Assembly (NCBI GenBank): GCA_027452025.1
Contig: DAIDHI010000035.1
Location: 104,262 to 168,261, forward strand
Length of the DNA stretch: 64,000 nt
Origin: Elusimicrobiota bacterium
Lineage (GTDB): Bacteria; Elusimicrobiota; Elusimicrobia; UBA1565; UBA9628
Direction: 5' to 3'
Under the pieces are notes generated by a model. It was not told where the DNA came from. It did no database searches and was given only the letters and a program-made list of their open reading frames with translations. Numbering within the stretch: the first letter of the stretch is position 1; each line of letters opens with the position of its first letter. This document shows positions 1-8,000 of this stretch, one piece after another. A program made the translations under genes and the position numbers.

Positions 1-2
1 AC

Positions 3-95
3 ATCACGGGAGCCAGCCTCACCAGCCAGGCCATGAACGACGGCCTGCGCCTGATCCTCGCGACCTACCAAGCGGCCGTCCTCGCGGCGAAATGA
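3..95 (+). CDS. FMN-binding (RnfG/NqrC-like) domain protein, C-terminal fragment
   Basis: Only the last 30 codons are present; the gene enters from the left edge. The fragment begins ITGASLTS. This resembles the flavinylation motif of RnfG/NqrC-type FMN-binding domains, where a Thr or Ser carries phosphoester-linked FMN. Its TGA overlaps the ATG of an ApbE-type flavin transferase, the enzyme that attaches that FMN, and a small membrane protein follows. The trio is consistent with an extracytosolic flavin electron-transfer unit. The call rests on a short motif plus context, so the rest of the protein is unknown. Confidence 0.55.
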   Translation: MTGASLTSQAMNDGLRLILATYQAAVLAAK

Positions 96-856
96 CGATC
101 TTCGCGATGGCCACCTTCCTGCGCGCGCGCGTCGACGCCGGGGGCCGCTCGGAGCAGGCCCGACGGCTCGTCGCCGACACCGTGCGCGAGCTGGAGGAGC
201 GTCTCTCTTTTTTCAGGCAGAGCAGCGACGTTTCTCGCGTCAACGCCGCCGCGGGCTCGGATCCCGTGAAAGTCGGCGCCGAAACCTTCGCCGCCGTCGC
301 GCTCGCCCTGCGCTACGCCGACCTGACCGACGGAGCGTTCGACCCGGCGTTTCGCTCCCGGGGCTGCGGGCGCTTTCGCGAAATCGAGCTGGACGCCCGC
401 CGGCGCACGGTCCGGCTGCCGCGGCGGGGAATGCTGCTCGATCTGGGCGGCATAGGAAAGGGCTTCGCCCTGGACCTCGCGCTGGCGCGCGCCCGCCAGG
501 CTTATCCGGTCGAGAGCGCCGTGATGGACTTCGGAGGCCAGTGGCTCTTCTTCAGCCGTTTTGCTATTCGCGAGACCGTCGCCATCGAAGACCCTCGCGC
601 GGAAGGCCGGCTCTTGGACACGTTGACCGTCGAAGGCAACGTCTCCGTCTCGACCTCGTCCCAAGGCCAGCGCCCCGGGCACCTGAGGCTGCCGTGCAGC
701 GGGGCCGCCGCCTCGGCCTGCCTCAGCGCCACCGCCGTCGCCGCCACCGGGGCCGAGGCGGAAGCGCTCTCGACGGCGCTCTTCGTCGCGGGGCCCCGCC
801 AGGCCGAGAGGTTCCTCTCGCGATTTCCGGGCGCCCAGGCGAGGCTGCACCGATGA
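92..856 (+). CDS. apbE: ApbE-family FAD:protein FMN transferase
   Basis: A 254-residue protein of the ApbE family, which transfers FMN from FAD to a Thr/Ser of a partner protein in the periplasm. Family landmarks are the LDLGGIGKG segment at residues 116-124 (FAD/phosphate region), SVSTSS at 185-190 and AEAEALSTAL at 221-230, where Glu224 sits where the family usually has the Asp that helps bind Mg2+. It is shorter than typical ApbE (about 300-350 residues), and no clear signal peptide or lipobox is seen at the chosen ATG, so an upstream start or a cytosolic form is possible. It overlaps the preceding FMN-binding gene by ATGA and the next gene by 4 bases, implying one transcript. Confidence 0.88.
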   Translation: MTIFAMATFLRARVDAGGRSEQARRLVADTVRELEERLSFFRQSSDVSRVNAAAGSDPVKVGAETFAAVALALRYADLTDGAFDPAFRSRGCGRFREIELDARRRTVRLPRRGMLLDLGGIGKGFALDLALARARQAYPVESAVMDFGGQWLFFSRFAIRETVAIEDPRAEGRLLDTLTVEGNVSVSTSSQGQRPGHLRLPCSGAAASACLSATAVAATGAEAEALSTALFVAGPRQAERFLSRFPGAQARLHR

Positions 857-1344
857 CCCGGCCCAAGACCGCCCTCGGCCCCTGGCACAAGCGCGTCCTT
901 TACGGCTCGACCGCCCTGGTGTGGCTCTCCGGCGCCCTATGGCTCGTCGACAAGCACTTCCGCCAGGTCCAGACCGACTTCGGCCTCCAGGCGCCGCCCA
1001 CGCAGGCTTTATGGCTCGACATCCACGGCGCCGCGGCCATGCTCATCCTGGGGCTTCTCGGGTCGCTGCTTCCGGAGCACGTGCGCCTGGGCTGGAAGCG
1101 CCGCGACCAGCGCCCCTCCGGCGGGCTGTCTCTGGCCGTCCTCGTCTTCCTCGCGCTGACCGGGTGGGGCCTCTACTACGTCGGCGACCAGGGCCTGCGC
1201 GCCAAGGTCAGCCTGGCCCATTGGGCCGCGGGCCTCGGACTTCCCGCCTTCATCGCCCTCCACGTCCGGCTGGCCGGCCGCTCGCGCCCGAAGACTTCTC
1301 GGCCTCGTCCGCTTGATCGCCTGCCGGACAAAATCGTTAAATAG
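853..1344 (+). CDS. four-helix membrane protein, cytochrome b561/DUF4405-like
   Basis: A 163-residue protein with four hydrophobic segments (about residues 18-35, 56-72, 94-115 and 125-145). Histidines near helix ends (DIHG, AHWAAG, LHVRL) could ligate haem, as in small cytochrome b561/DUF4405-like membrane proteins that pass electrons across the membrane. It starts at an ATG overlapping the apbE stop codon. The context (FMN-binding protein, ApbE) supports a role as membrane electron donor to the flavoprotein. Haem binding is an inference from His placement; the family call is tentative. Confidence 0.5.
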   Translation: MTRPKTALGPWHKRVLYGSTALVWLSGALWLVDKHFRQVQTDFGLQAPPTQALWLDIHGAAAMLILGLLGSLLPEHVRLGWKRRDQRPSGGLSLAVLVFLALTGWGLYYVGDQGLRAKVSLAHWAAGLGLPAFIALHVRLAGRSRPKTSRPRPLDRLPDKIVK

Positions 1345-1378
1345 TCGTCGCCGTTTTTAAATTCAAAGGGGGGTCCGC

Positions 1379-1957
1379 ATGCTCGCCACGCTCTGCCGCC
1401 GCGCCGCCATCCTCGGCGCCTTCATCCTTCTCGTCGCCTCTCTGTCGCCGGCGCTGGCCGCCGACACCTACATCGACGCGCAGCATCTCGGCGTCGGCCC
1501 GACGTGGATGACCGTGCCCGACTCGAACCGGGCCCTCAACGATCAGGTCGGCTTCTTCAGCGGACGCTACTGGTTCAATAACCGCTTCGGCGTCGACGCC
1601 GGCATCGGCCTGGGCTTTCCGCAGATGACGCCGACCAACGTCACCGAACTGGACCTCAACGTCGAGCCCATGTTCGCGCTGGCCATGCGCAAGCACACGA
1701 TCCTCTATGCCGACGCCGCCCTCACCCCGGGCTTTCAGTTCGTGGGCTCGGGCGGCGGCACGACCACCGTCTTCGATATGTCCGCCGGCGTCGGGCTCGA
1801 GAAGGCCTTCGAGGAGCTGCCTCAGGCGGCCTTCTTCGCCCAGTGGAACCCGCTCGGCTTCAACATCACCATGCCGCCGCACGGCGACACCGCCTTCGGC
1901 ATGGGAATCCTCGGAAGCGTCATGAACTTCGGGGTGGGCTTCCACTACTACCTGTAA
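1379..1957 (+). CDS. outer-membrane beta-barrel-like protein with signal peptide
   Basis: A 192-residue protein whose first ~28 residues form a Sec signal peptide (basic n-region with RR, hydrophobic core, cleavage after SPALA). The mature part alternates polar and aromatic residues and ends in HYYL, close to the terminal aromatic signature of outer-membrane barrels; the size suits an 8-strand OmpW/OmpX-like barrel. The ATG is preceded by the G-rich ribosome-binding sequence AAGGGGGG. No substrate can be inferred. Confidence 0.6.
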   Translation: MLATLCRRAAILGAFILLVASLSPALAADTYIDAQHLGVGPTWMTVPDSNRALNDQVGFFSGRYWFNNRFGVDAGIGLGFPQMTPTNVTELDLNVEPMFALAMRKHTILYADAALTPGFQFVGSGGGTTTVFDMSAGVGLEKAFEELPQAAFFAQWNPLGFNITMPPHGDTAFGMGILGSVMNFGVGFHYYL

Positions 1958-2021
1958 GGCTCCTTCGCCGGCTCGCGCTACTTCTATCTCTAGACCCGTC
2001 CTGACGGCGCTCGCCGTTCTC

Positions 2022-2909
2022 TTGTCATCGCTCCCGGCGGCTCGGGCGCAAGCGAACTGGGACCCCACGACGAGCGGCCCTTTTTTCACCGGCACGGCGG
2101 AAACCCAGCCTCCCGGCTCGTTTTTTGCCGAGACCTACGTCTATGACTACTACCAATCGAACCCGGGGATCCATTCTGTGGTCATGCCGCTGAGATTCAA
2201 CGTGGGCGTCATCGACGGACTCGATTTCAACGCTTCGGTCCCATACGATCACACTCTGGAAAAGGGGCCGAACGGCAACTGGTATCAAGGCGGGGGCGTC
2301 GGCGATACCCAGCTCTGGGTTAAAAAGGAGCTGATCAAGGCTTCCGGCAATCTTCCGACGATCTCGACGGAGCTGATCCTCACCTTGCCATCCGGCAACT
2401 ACGCCCATTTGAAGCCCGATCTCTACGACGCGGACCAAACCGGGCTCGGCACGACGGACGTGGGCGTTTCCGTGTTGGCGCGAAAGCGCCTCGAGCCGTT
2501 CGAGTTTTACGGCCAGTTGACCTACACGACGGGCTCGCAGACGACCGTGGCTCCGGGCTACAGCACTCAAAACGGGACCCTCTTTCCCCAGGGCGGGCTC
2601 ATCACCCCGGGAGACACGATCTTTTACTCCGGGGCCTTCGAGCACATACTCAACGAAAAATGGAACGCCGGCTACTTGATGGAGCTCTACGGCGGCGCTT
2701 CGACGGGCCATAACCTCTTCGTGGGCCCGACCGGCAGGGCGGGCTGGAGTTTCCTTTGGGCGGCGCCGGAGCTGGAGATCGACTTTCCGCGCAACGTCTC
2801 CTGGGGCGCCGGAGTGGCGCTGCCGGTCTACCAGGAGAATTATCTGCGGACCATCACGCCCATGTTCACGGTCACCTACACGTATTCCGGTCCGGAAGGC
2901 CACCGATAG
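2022..2909 (+). CDS. outer-membrane transporter-like barrel protein
   Basis: An exported protein of roughly 290 residues, rich in Tyr/Gly/Asn and alternating strands, resembling the outer-membrane family of phenol-degradation MetA-like proteins. The end is VTYTYSGPEGHR. The first standard start is TTG at 2022, which gives an unusually short signal sequence (10 residues to ARA). The open frame upstream continues the hydrophobic core (PVLTALAVLLSSLPAARAQA), so a non-standard start such as CTG at 2001 may be used. Its last 38 bases overlap the end of the convergent LanM gene. Function is unassigned. Confidence 0.6.
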   Translation: MSSLPAARAQANWDPTTSGPFFTGTAETQPPGSFFAETYVYDYYQSNPGIHSVVMPLRFNVGVIDGLDFNASVPYDHTLEKGPNGNWYQGGGVGDTQLWVKKELIKASGNLPTISTELILTLPSGNYAHLKPDLYDADQTGLGTTDVGVSVLARKRLEPFEFYGQLTYTTGSQTTVAPGYSTQNGTLFPQGGLITPGDTIFYSGAFEHILNEKWNAGYLMELYGGASTGHNLFVGPTGRAGWSFLWAAPELEIDFPRNVSWGAGVALPVYQENYLRTITPMFTVTYTYSGPEGHR

Positions 2910-4878
2910 GAGCGCCGCCGGACGCTCCCAGCACCCAGGACGCCCGCGGCTCGAGCGCGGCCAGAAGCGCCAGGCCGATGCCGGAAAGCCCGCCCATCAA
3001 GCCGGGCACGAAGGGCCGCTCGTAGAGGCCCTGGAAGCGAAACGCTCCCTTTGCCCGGTAGAAGGCGGCCAGGTCCCGACCGGCCTGCCGCGCTTCCCGC
3101 TTGCGGCCCAGGCGCGCCAGGACGGCGATGCGCCCGGCCTCGCCGCAGCACAGGTGATGCCGCCGCAACGGCGGCAAGGGCCTAGCCGAGGCGCCTTCGA
3201 TCTCGGCCTCGGCCAGGGCCAGGCCGACGTCGCCGCAGCACCAGCCGCCGGGCTTGGCGCGTTCGCGGGCGACGGAAAGCAGCGCGCGCGCCTCGCGCTC
3301 GCGTCCCAGCCGCCAAAGCGCGACGGCCGTCCCCGCAGGCCCGTGGCCGAAGCCCGCGCCCTCGGGGATCTTTCCCGCAAAGCTTGCGCAAAGAGCGGCC
3401 GCCTCGCGCCGGCGGCCGCGCGCCAGAAGCCACAGGCAGGCGCCCGCTTGGCCGTTGAGGACGTCCGCATCGCCCAGGCGCGGCGCGGGCACGAAGCCCG
3501 GCACGTCGTCTAAGCGGCAGGCGCGGCGAGCCAAGCGCGAGAACTCCGAACGTCCGCTCTGGAGCGAGAGCTCCTCGAGGAACACGGCCACGCCCGCGGC
3601 GCCCGAGTAGAGCGACGGGTCGCCGGGGCGGTAGGCCATCGTGCGGCCGGGGCTGCGCAGCCGCGCGACGTCGAGCCAGACCGGCCCTCGCGGCGTCTCG
3701 ACGGCCAGCTCCCCAAGCGCCTCGCCGATGGCGACGGCCCAAGACAACAGGGAGCCTCCGCGCGGCCTGAGCCGCGCCGACGCAAGCGCCAAGGCGCGCT
3801 CGCAGACGGCGGCGTCGAGCGCCGCGCCGCGCGGCGCGGCCGCCGGAGCGTAGGAAACGGGAATGTCCCGCCGTCGCAGGGCGCGGCGCTCGGCCGGCGC
3901 AAAGCCGAAGCGGTCCAGAGCGCCCTCCTGGGCCCTCTCGTCCTTCAGCAAATCCGGCGCCGTGCTCCAGAAGAGCCAGTCGGCGTAGTCCCGAGTGGAC
4001 CGCGCAAGCGTCCTCGCTTTCAAGCCCGGCGGCACGGGCGGGCGCCGCGACCTCAGCCTCCGAGCGGCGCGCGAAAAGCCCCTCAGCACGGCCTTCGCGT
4101 CGAACGGCGCAGGGCGAGGCCCTTTCGGGAGGCGGTAGACGAGGCGTCCGGCGCGAAAGGCCGGGCGCGTGATCGACGGCGGCCGCAGCGCGCCGAAAAG
4201 TCCGGAGTCGACCTCGCTGAGCGCCTCCTCGCCGGCGAAGCGCCACACGGGAAGAAGGCCGGTGGCCAGAGGCGCCCAGCGCCTCTCGCCGCCGTAGCCG
4301 AAGAGCCCCTCGAGGTCTGCCGGCACGGGACGACCGCCCTTGGAGAGCCAGTTCTCGCGGTGCAGATCCGTGGCGCCGGCCAGGGAGAGCAACGCCAGCA
4401 GGGCTCCCATGTCCTCGAGCCAGCGCTTGGTGGGCTTCGCCGGCGCCGGCGCCAAAGCCTCGTGCCAGCTCCAGCTCTTGCGGCCGAGGACCAGCGGGAC
4501 CGGGAAATCCCACCCGGCCCAGGAGAGCAGCCGCGCGTAAGCGGCGTCGTGGGAGGCTGCGCGCGGCTTGTAGATCAGCCTCTTGCCCGAAGAGAAGACA
4601 AGCTCCATCACGGTGCGGCCTTTCTCGTGAGGATCGGAAAGCCCGGCGCGCAAGCGGCGCAGCCGTCCCAGCTTGCCGAAGAGCGTCTCCAGGTCCGTCC
4701 TGTCGGCGGCCAGCCGCTTCAAGCATTCGGCCCTCGCGCGGCCGGCGTCTTCTTCAATCGTCTTTTGCCAGCGCCGCAGGACGGGATAGCTGGCGGCGTC
4801 GAAAGACGCGCCGTCATAGGCGCGCGCGCGCGCCTCGATCTCGCGCAGGCGTTTCTCTATATGAGCGTCTTGCCGCAC
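2872..4878 (-). CDS. compact LanM-type lanthipeptide synthetase (CCG type)
   Basis: A 668-residue protein starting at GTG. LanM enzymes phosphorylate and eliminate Ser/Thr in a precursor core, then add Cys thiols to form lanthionine rings. The dehydratase half (about 85-310) shows YKPR at 103-106, the kinase-like DLHREN loop at 171-176, DLE at 188-190 and RSTRDY at 293-298. The LanC-like cyclase half (about 420-640) shows YSGAAGV, GHG at 511-513, WCCG at 546-549 and LCCG at 576-579, so zinc is probably held by three Cys as in the relaxed ProcM-like CCG clade. LanM is usually about 1,000 residues; here much of the N-terminal dehydratase region is missing. The gene start overlaps the end of the GNAT gene by 22 bases. 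Confidence 0.82.
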   Translation of the reverse strand: MRQDAHIEKRLREIEARARAYDGASFDAASYPVLRRWQKTIEEDAGRARAECLKRLAADRTDLETLFGKLGRLRRLRAGLSDPHEKGRTVMELVFSSGKRLIYKPRAASHDAAYARLLSWAGWDFPVPLVLGRKSWSWHEALAPAPAKPTKRWLEDMGALLALLSLAGATDLHRENWLSKGGRPVPADLEGLFGYGGERRWAPLATGLLPVWRFAGEEALSEVDSGLFGALRPPSITRPAFRAGRLVYRLPKGPRPAPFDAKAVLRGFSRAARRLRSRRPPVPPGLKARTLARSTRDYADWLFWSTAPDLLKDERAQEGALDRFGFAPAERRALRRRDIPVSYAPAAAPRGAALDAAVCERALALASARLRPRGGSLLSWAVAIGEALGELAVETPRGPVWLDVARLRSPGRTMAYRPGDPSLYSGAAGVAVFLEELSLQSGRSEFSRLARRACRLDDVPGFVPAPRLGDADVLNGQAGACLWLLARGRRREAAALCASFAGKIPEGAGFGHGPAGTAVALWRLGREREARALLSVARERAKPGGWCCGDVGLALAEAEIEGASARPLPPLRRHHLCCGEAGRIAVLARLGRKREARQAGRDLAAFYRAKGAFRFQGLYERPFVPGLMGGLSGIGLALLAALEPRASWVLGASGGAPIGGLPDRNTCR

Positions 4879-5747
4879 CGCACGACCTCGTTGATCTCAT
4901 CGACGCAGCCGCGCCAGCGCCTGTCGACGAAGCGCGTCATCGCCTCGTATTCGGCCGGGACCTTGAAGGTCGCGCCGTCCGTCTCGCGCGCCAGCGGCCC
5001 GTCGAGATGCCGGCGGATCGATTCGGCCACCAACGCCGCGGCGATCCCAAGGCCCCGCAGATCCTCCCGGACCCACGTATAGGTGTAGCGCAAAAGCCGC
5101 GGCAGCGGCCGATGGTTGACCTGCCAGGCGACCACTTCCCCTTTATAGCGCAGGCCGAGGCTGTTGCCGGGCTCAAGCCACGGCTCGCCGTGGAACGGGT
5201 AGAGATTGCACGGCAGCTTCCCGGCTCGGTAGCCGTCCTCGATCGCGGCGCGCTCACTCGACCGCAACTCGGACCAGGGGAAGAGCTCGAATGCGGCGGG
5301 CACGCGCAGACGGCGCAGCCACGGCGCCTTCAAGACCTTGCCGGAACCCACGAAGCGGCACATGAGGGCGACGCGGGAAAACCCGTCCCATCCCTCCTTC
5401 TTGAGCAAGGCCTCGGCGGCGTCGCGCATGGGGCGCCCGCGCTCGAGTGTCGCCTCCACGCGCCGGCGCCCCTCGGCGGCCAGGACTCGCGCCGCTTCCT
5501 CGAGAAGGCGCGCGGCCAAGCCGCGGCGCCGCAGATCGCGACGCGTGAGAATCGACAAGAGTTCGCAAGGCTCGGCGCGGCGCGCGAGCAGCAGGCCGGC
5601 GGGAGCCTCCGCCGCGTCCCAGGCGGCGAGCGCGAGGAACGGGCGCTCCCGCCCGCCGGCCGAAAGCAGAGCCGGAATCAGGGCCGGAAAAGTCATCCCC
5701 TGGAAGGCATAGCCTTCCAGGGGATCGGAGAGCGCGGCGACGCGCAT
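4857..5747 (-). CDS. double GNAT-fold N-acyltransferase, putative RiPP maturase
   Basis: A 296-residue protein with two apparent GNAT domains. The first (about 1-130) has the acyl-CoA-binding stretch DLRRRGLAAR at 71-80; the second (about 140-296) has RGLGIAAALV at 221-230. GNAT enzymes transfer acyl groups to amines, and GNAT maturases beside NHLP/Nif11 precursors attach fatty acyl chains to Lys or Orn in the selidamide lipopeptides. Here the gene sits 11 bases after the precursor stop codon with no ribosome-binding sequence and overlaps the LanM start, so it is probably coupled. Fatty-acylation of this precursor is inferred; acetylation, self-immunity or leader modification are alternatives. 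Confidence 0.75.
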   Translation of the reverse strand: MRVAALSDPLEGYAFQGMTFPALIPALLSAGGRERPFLALAAWDAAEAPAGLLLARRAEPCELLSILTRRDLRRRGLAARLLEEAARVLAAEGRRRVEATLERGRPMRDAAEALLKKEGWDGFSRVALMCRFVGSGKVLKAPWLRRLRVPAAFELFPWSELRSSERAAIEDGYRAGKLPCNLYPFHGEPWLEPGNSLGLRYKGEVVAWQVNHRPLPRLLRYTYTWVREDLRGLGIAAALVAESIRRHLDGPLARETDGATFKVPAEYEAMTRFVDRRWRGCVDEINEVVRCGKTLI

Positions 5748-5758
5748 GCGCGCGGGCG

Positions 5759-6391
5759 CTACTTGGACGCGGAGACGGCCATCGTGATGAAGCTGGAGAA
5801 CATCGTGCCCACGCAGACGGCGGCGGCCGCTCCGCCGACGTAGTTGGCGCCGGCTGCCTTGGCCACGCCGCCGCTGACGGTGACGATCGTGCCCTCGGTG
5901 GCCAGAGCGCTGCCGCAACCGCCGGCGCTCGGGTCGCCTTTGCCGCCGGCCACCATCTCCAGGTCGGCGTCGGAGAGCTCTCCGGACTTGGGCGGCACGT
6001 AAGGCAGGACGAAGCTCATCTGCTTGACCGAGTCCTCGTGCGCGACGATCTTGAGGCTCTTGGGCACGTTGGCCCCCGTGGCTTCCTTGATGGCCGCGGC
6101 CGGCTCCTTGAGGAGCTTCGCCTTGAACTTCGGGTCGGCCCAAGCCTTGCGGAAGACCTTGGCGACGTTGGGATCGAGCTTGTCGAGGAACGCGCCGTCG
6201 CCCTGGGGCGGCAGGACGGCATGGATCGTGGAGGGGCCGTTCTCGAAAACGCTCACCTCTACGCCCGCCGGCAGGTCCACGCCGATGGACTTGAGCGCGG
6301 CGGCCGGGTCCTTCTTGGCCAAGGCGCGGAACTTCTCATCGTGGATGCCCTTGTCGGCGAGCTGCTGGATCTGCTGGAGATTATCGAACAT
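5759..6391 (-). CDS. NHLP-family lanthipeptide precursor with duplicated leader
   Basis: A 210-residue precursor peptide. Residues 1-65 and 82-150 are two copies of the nitrile-hydratase-like leader: each has a (D)PxF/DEKF-like helix, a DPAAAL or EPAAAI segment and a closing VLPP/VLPY strand. The second copy ends LEMVAGG at 144-150, a double-glycine site for the C39 peptidase of the exporter. The predicted 60-residue core (151-210) is Gly/Ala-rich with Cys159 and Cys193, about a dozen Ser/Thr and three Lys (151, 178, 210), giving substrates for LanM rings and for acylation. AAAGGAG precedes the ATG, and a dedicated promoter lies upstream. Confidence 0.85.
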   Translation of the reverse strand: MFDNLQQIQQLADKGIHDEKFRALAKKDPAAALKSIGVDLPAGVEVSVFENGPSTIHAVLPPQGDGAFLDKLDPNVAKVFRKAWADPKFKAKLLKEPAAAIKEATGANVPKSLKIVAHEDSVKQMSFVLPYVPPKSGELSDADLEMVAGGKGDPSAGGCGSALATEGTIVTVSGGVAKAAGANYVGGAAAAVCVGTMFSSFITMAVSASK

Positions 6392-6428
6392 TTCGGCTCC
6401 TTTTACTCGATCTTAAAAAGAACGTCTT

Positions 6429-6456
6429 ATTTTAGCTAACTAACTCGGACCGTCAA
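6429..6456 (-). promoter_or_regulatory. promoter of the precursor-GNAT-LanM segment
   Basis: Read on the minus strand, TTGACG (6456-6451) is followed 16 bases later by TAAAAT (6434-6429). This lies in an AT-rich gap between the tolC stop codon, which the -35 box overlaps, and the precursor ATG at 6391. A distinct promoter would let the precursor be made in excess over the export genes. Confidence 0.6.
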
Positions 6457-8000
6457 GGCCCGGCTTTCGCCGCGCCGTAGTCGTTCTCGATATCGCCCAG
6501 AGCCAGGCGGTAGGCCGTCTCGGCCCGGAAGAGGTCGGCCCGGGCCGTGGCTTGATTGACCCGCGCCTGGGTCGTCTGGTACTCGACTTGCAGGAGGCGG
6601 AAGGAGTCCGACAACCCGAGCTGCAGGCGCTTCTGCTCCCCGGCCAACTGCCGCTGCGAGAGGTCCACGGCCTGATCGGCTTCGGCCAGGCGCGTGAAGC
6701 CGAAGCGCACGGCGCGATCGGCGGCGCGCACGTCCTGGCGCACGACGTTCTCGGCGGCGATGACCTGGAGGCGTCTGTTTTCCAAGGCGGCCAAAGCCGA
6801 GCGGTAGCGCCCGCGGTCGGCGCGCAAGAGCAGCGGGAAATTCGTCTTGAAGCCGAAGGACCACTGCTTGTCGGCGAAATCAAGCGCGCGGTTGAGGGAG
6901 TTCCAGCGCGCCGAGTCCAGGTTCTGCTGATAGCTGCCCACGCCGCCGAAGCTGCCGGTGGCGTCGAGCTCCGGCAGAGCGGCGCGCTTGGCCGCGTCGG
7001 CCTGCGCCTGGGCCTGCTCTTCCGAGGCGCGCGCGGCGAGCAGATCGGGCCGCTGCGACAGCGCCTGCTCCTCGGCCTTGGGAAGCGCCGCGAGCGCCCC
7101 CGAGGGCAGGGCTTCGGTGGTGGTGCGCACGTCGTAGCCCTCCGCGCGGAAGCGCCGGGCGACGTCCTCGCCGAAGGCGGTGAAGATCAGCTGGTCGACG
7201 GCGTCGCGGCGCGCCTGCTCGGCCCGGAGATAGGTGGTGCGGCGCTCGGCCGCGCCGGCCGCCGCGGTGAGCACGTCGAAAGGGGCGATCAACTGGCGCC
7301 GCTCGAGCTGCCGGTTGCGGGCCAGCAGAGAATCGCCGGCGTCCATCGAAAGCCGCGCCGCATCGGCCTGCGCTTCGGCCTGCTGAAGCTGCCAGTAGGC
7401 GTTTTCGGCGTCGGCCACGGCCTGCTCCAGGGCCCGGCGGGCCGTCGCGTCGGCGGCTTGCAGCGCGGCGAAGGCTTGGCGGATGGCGGCCAGCGCCGCG
7501 GCCGGACCGGCGTTGCGCAGCAGCGGCTGGCTGGCGCTGAAGAGAGCGGAGGCCGTGTGCAGCGCGGGAAATGGGATTTGCTGCTGGTCGGTGTCCCCGG
7601 CCGTAAACGAGATCTGCCCTCCGGTGAGCAGGTTCTGAGCCAGCGACGCGGAATAATCGAGCTGGCGCGTATCGTTGGGCGGCAGCGACAGGTCATTGGT
7701 GAAGGTCCGCGTGCGGTTGTAGTTTTGGCTCGCCGAAGCCTGGAAGGTCGGGTCAAAGAAGCCCTTGGCCGTCATGACCTGGCCCCGGGCGTCGGCCTGG
7801 CCCTGGCGCGACTGCAAATACCGCAGCTGCAGCGAGGCGGCCGCGGCCACGACCTGCGCCAGGCTGAGCGCGGTCTGCGGCGCGGACTCCGCCAGACTCG
7901 CCGTCGACACCATCACCTCTCCGGCATCCAGGGATGAGGCCGGGGCGGCCGGCGCGGCGGCGGCCCAAACGGCCAAGGCGGCGACGAGGGCCGCGCTCAT
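6453..8000 (-). CDS. TolC-family outer-membrane efflux protein
   Basis: A 515-residue protein with an N-terminal signal peptide (hydrophobic AALVAALAVWAAAAPAAPA) and two long Ala/Gln/Arg-rich helical repeats typical of TolC, which forms the periplasmic tunnel and outer-membrane exit channel of type I secretion. Its ATG overlaps the stop codon of the second ABC exporter (ATGA). Together with HlyD and two ABC proteins it makes a complete cell-envelope-spanning exporter for the precursor encoded just downstream. Confidence 0.85.
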   Translation of the reverse strand: MSAALVAALAVWAAAAPAAPASSLDAGEVMVSTASLAESAPQTALSLAQVVAAAASLQLRYLQSRQGQADARGQVMTAKGFFDPTFQASASQNYNRTRTFTNDLSLPPNDTRQLDYSASLAQNLLTGGQISFTAGDTDQQQIPFPALHTASALFSASQPLLRNAGPAAALAAIRQAFAALQAADATARRALEQAVADAENAYWQLQQAEAQADAARLSMDAGDSLLARNRQLERRQLIAPFDVLTAAAGAAERRTTYLRAEQARRDAVDQLIFTAFGEDVARRFRAEGYDVRTTTEALPSGALAALPKAEEQALSQRPDLLAARASEEQAQAQADAAKRAALPELDATGSFGGVGSYQQNLDSARWNSLNRALDFADKQWSFGFKTNFPLLLRADRGRYRSALAALENRRLQVIAAENVVRQDVRAADRAVRFGFTRLAEADQAVDLSQRQLAGEQKRLQLGLSDSFRLLQVEYQTTQARVNQATARADLFRAETAYRLALGDIENDYGAAKAGP

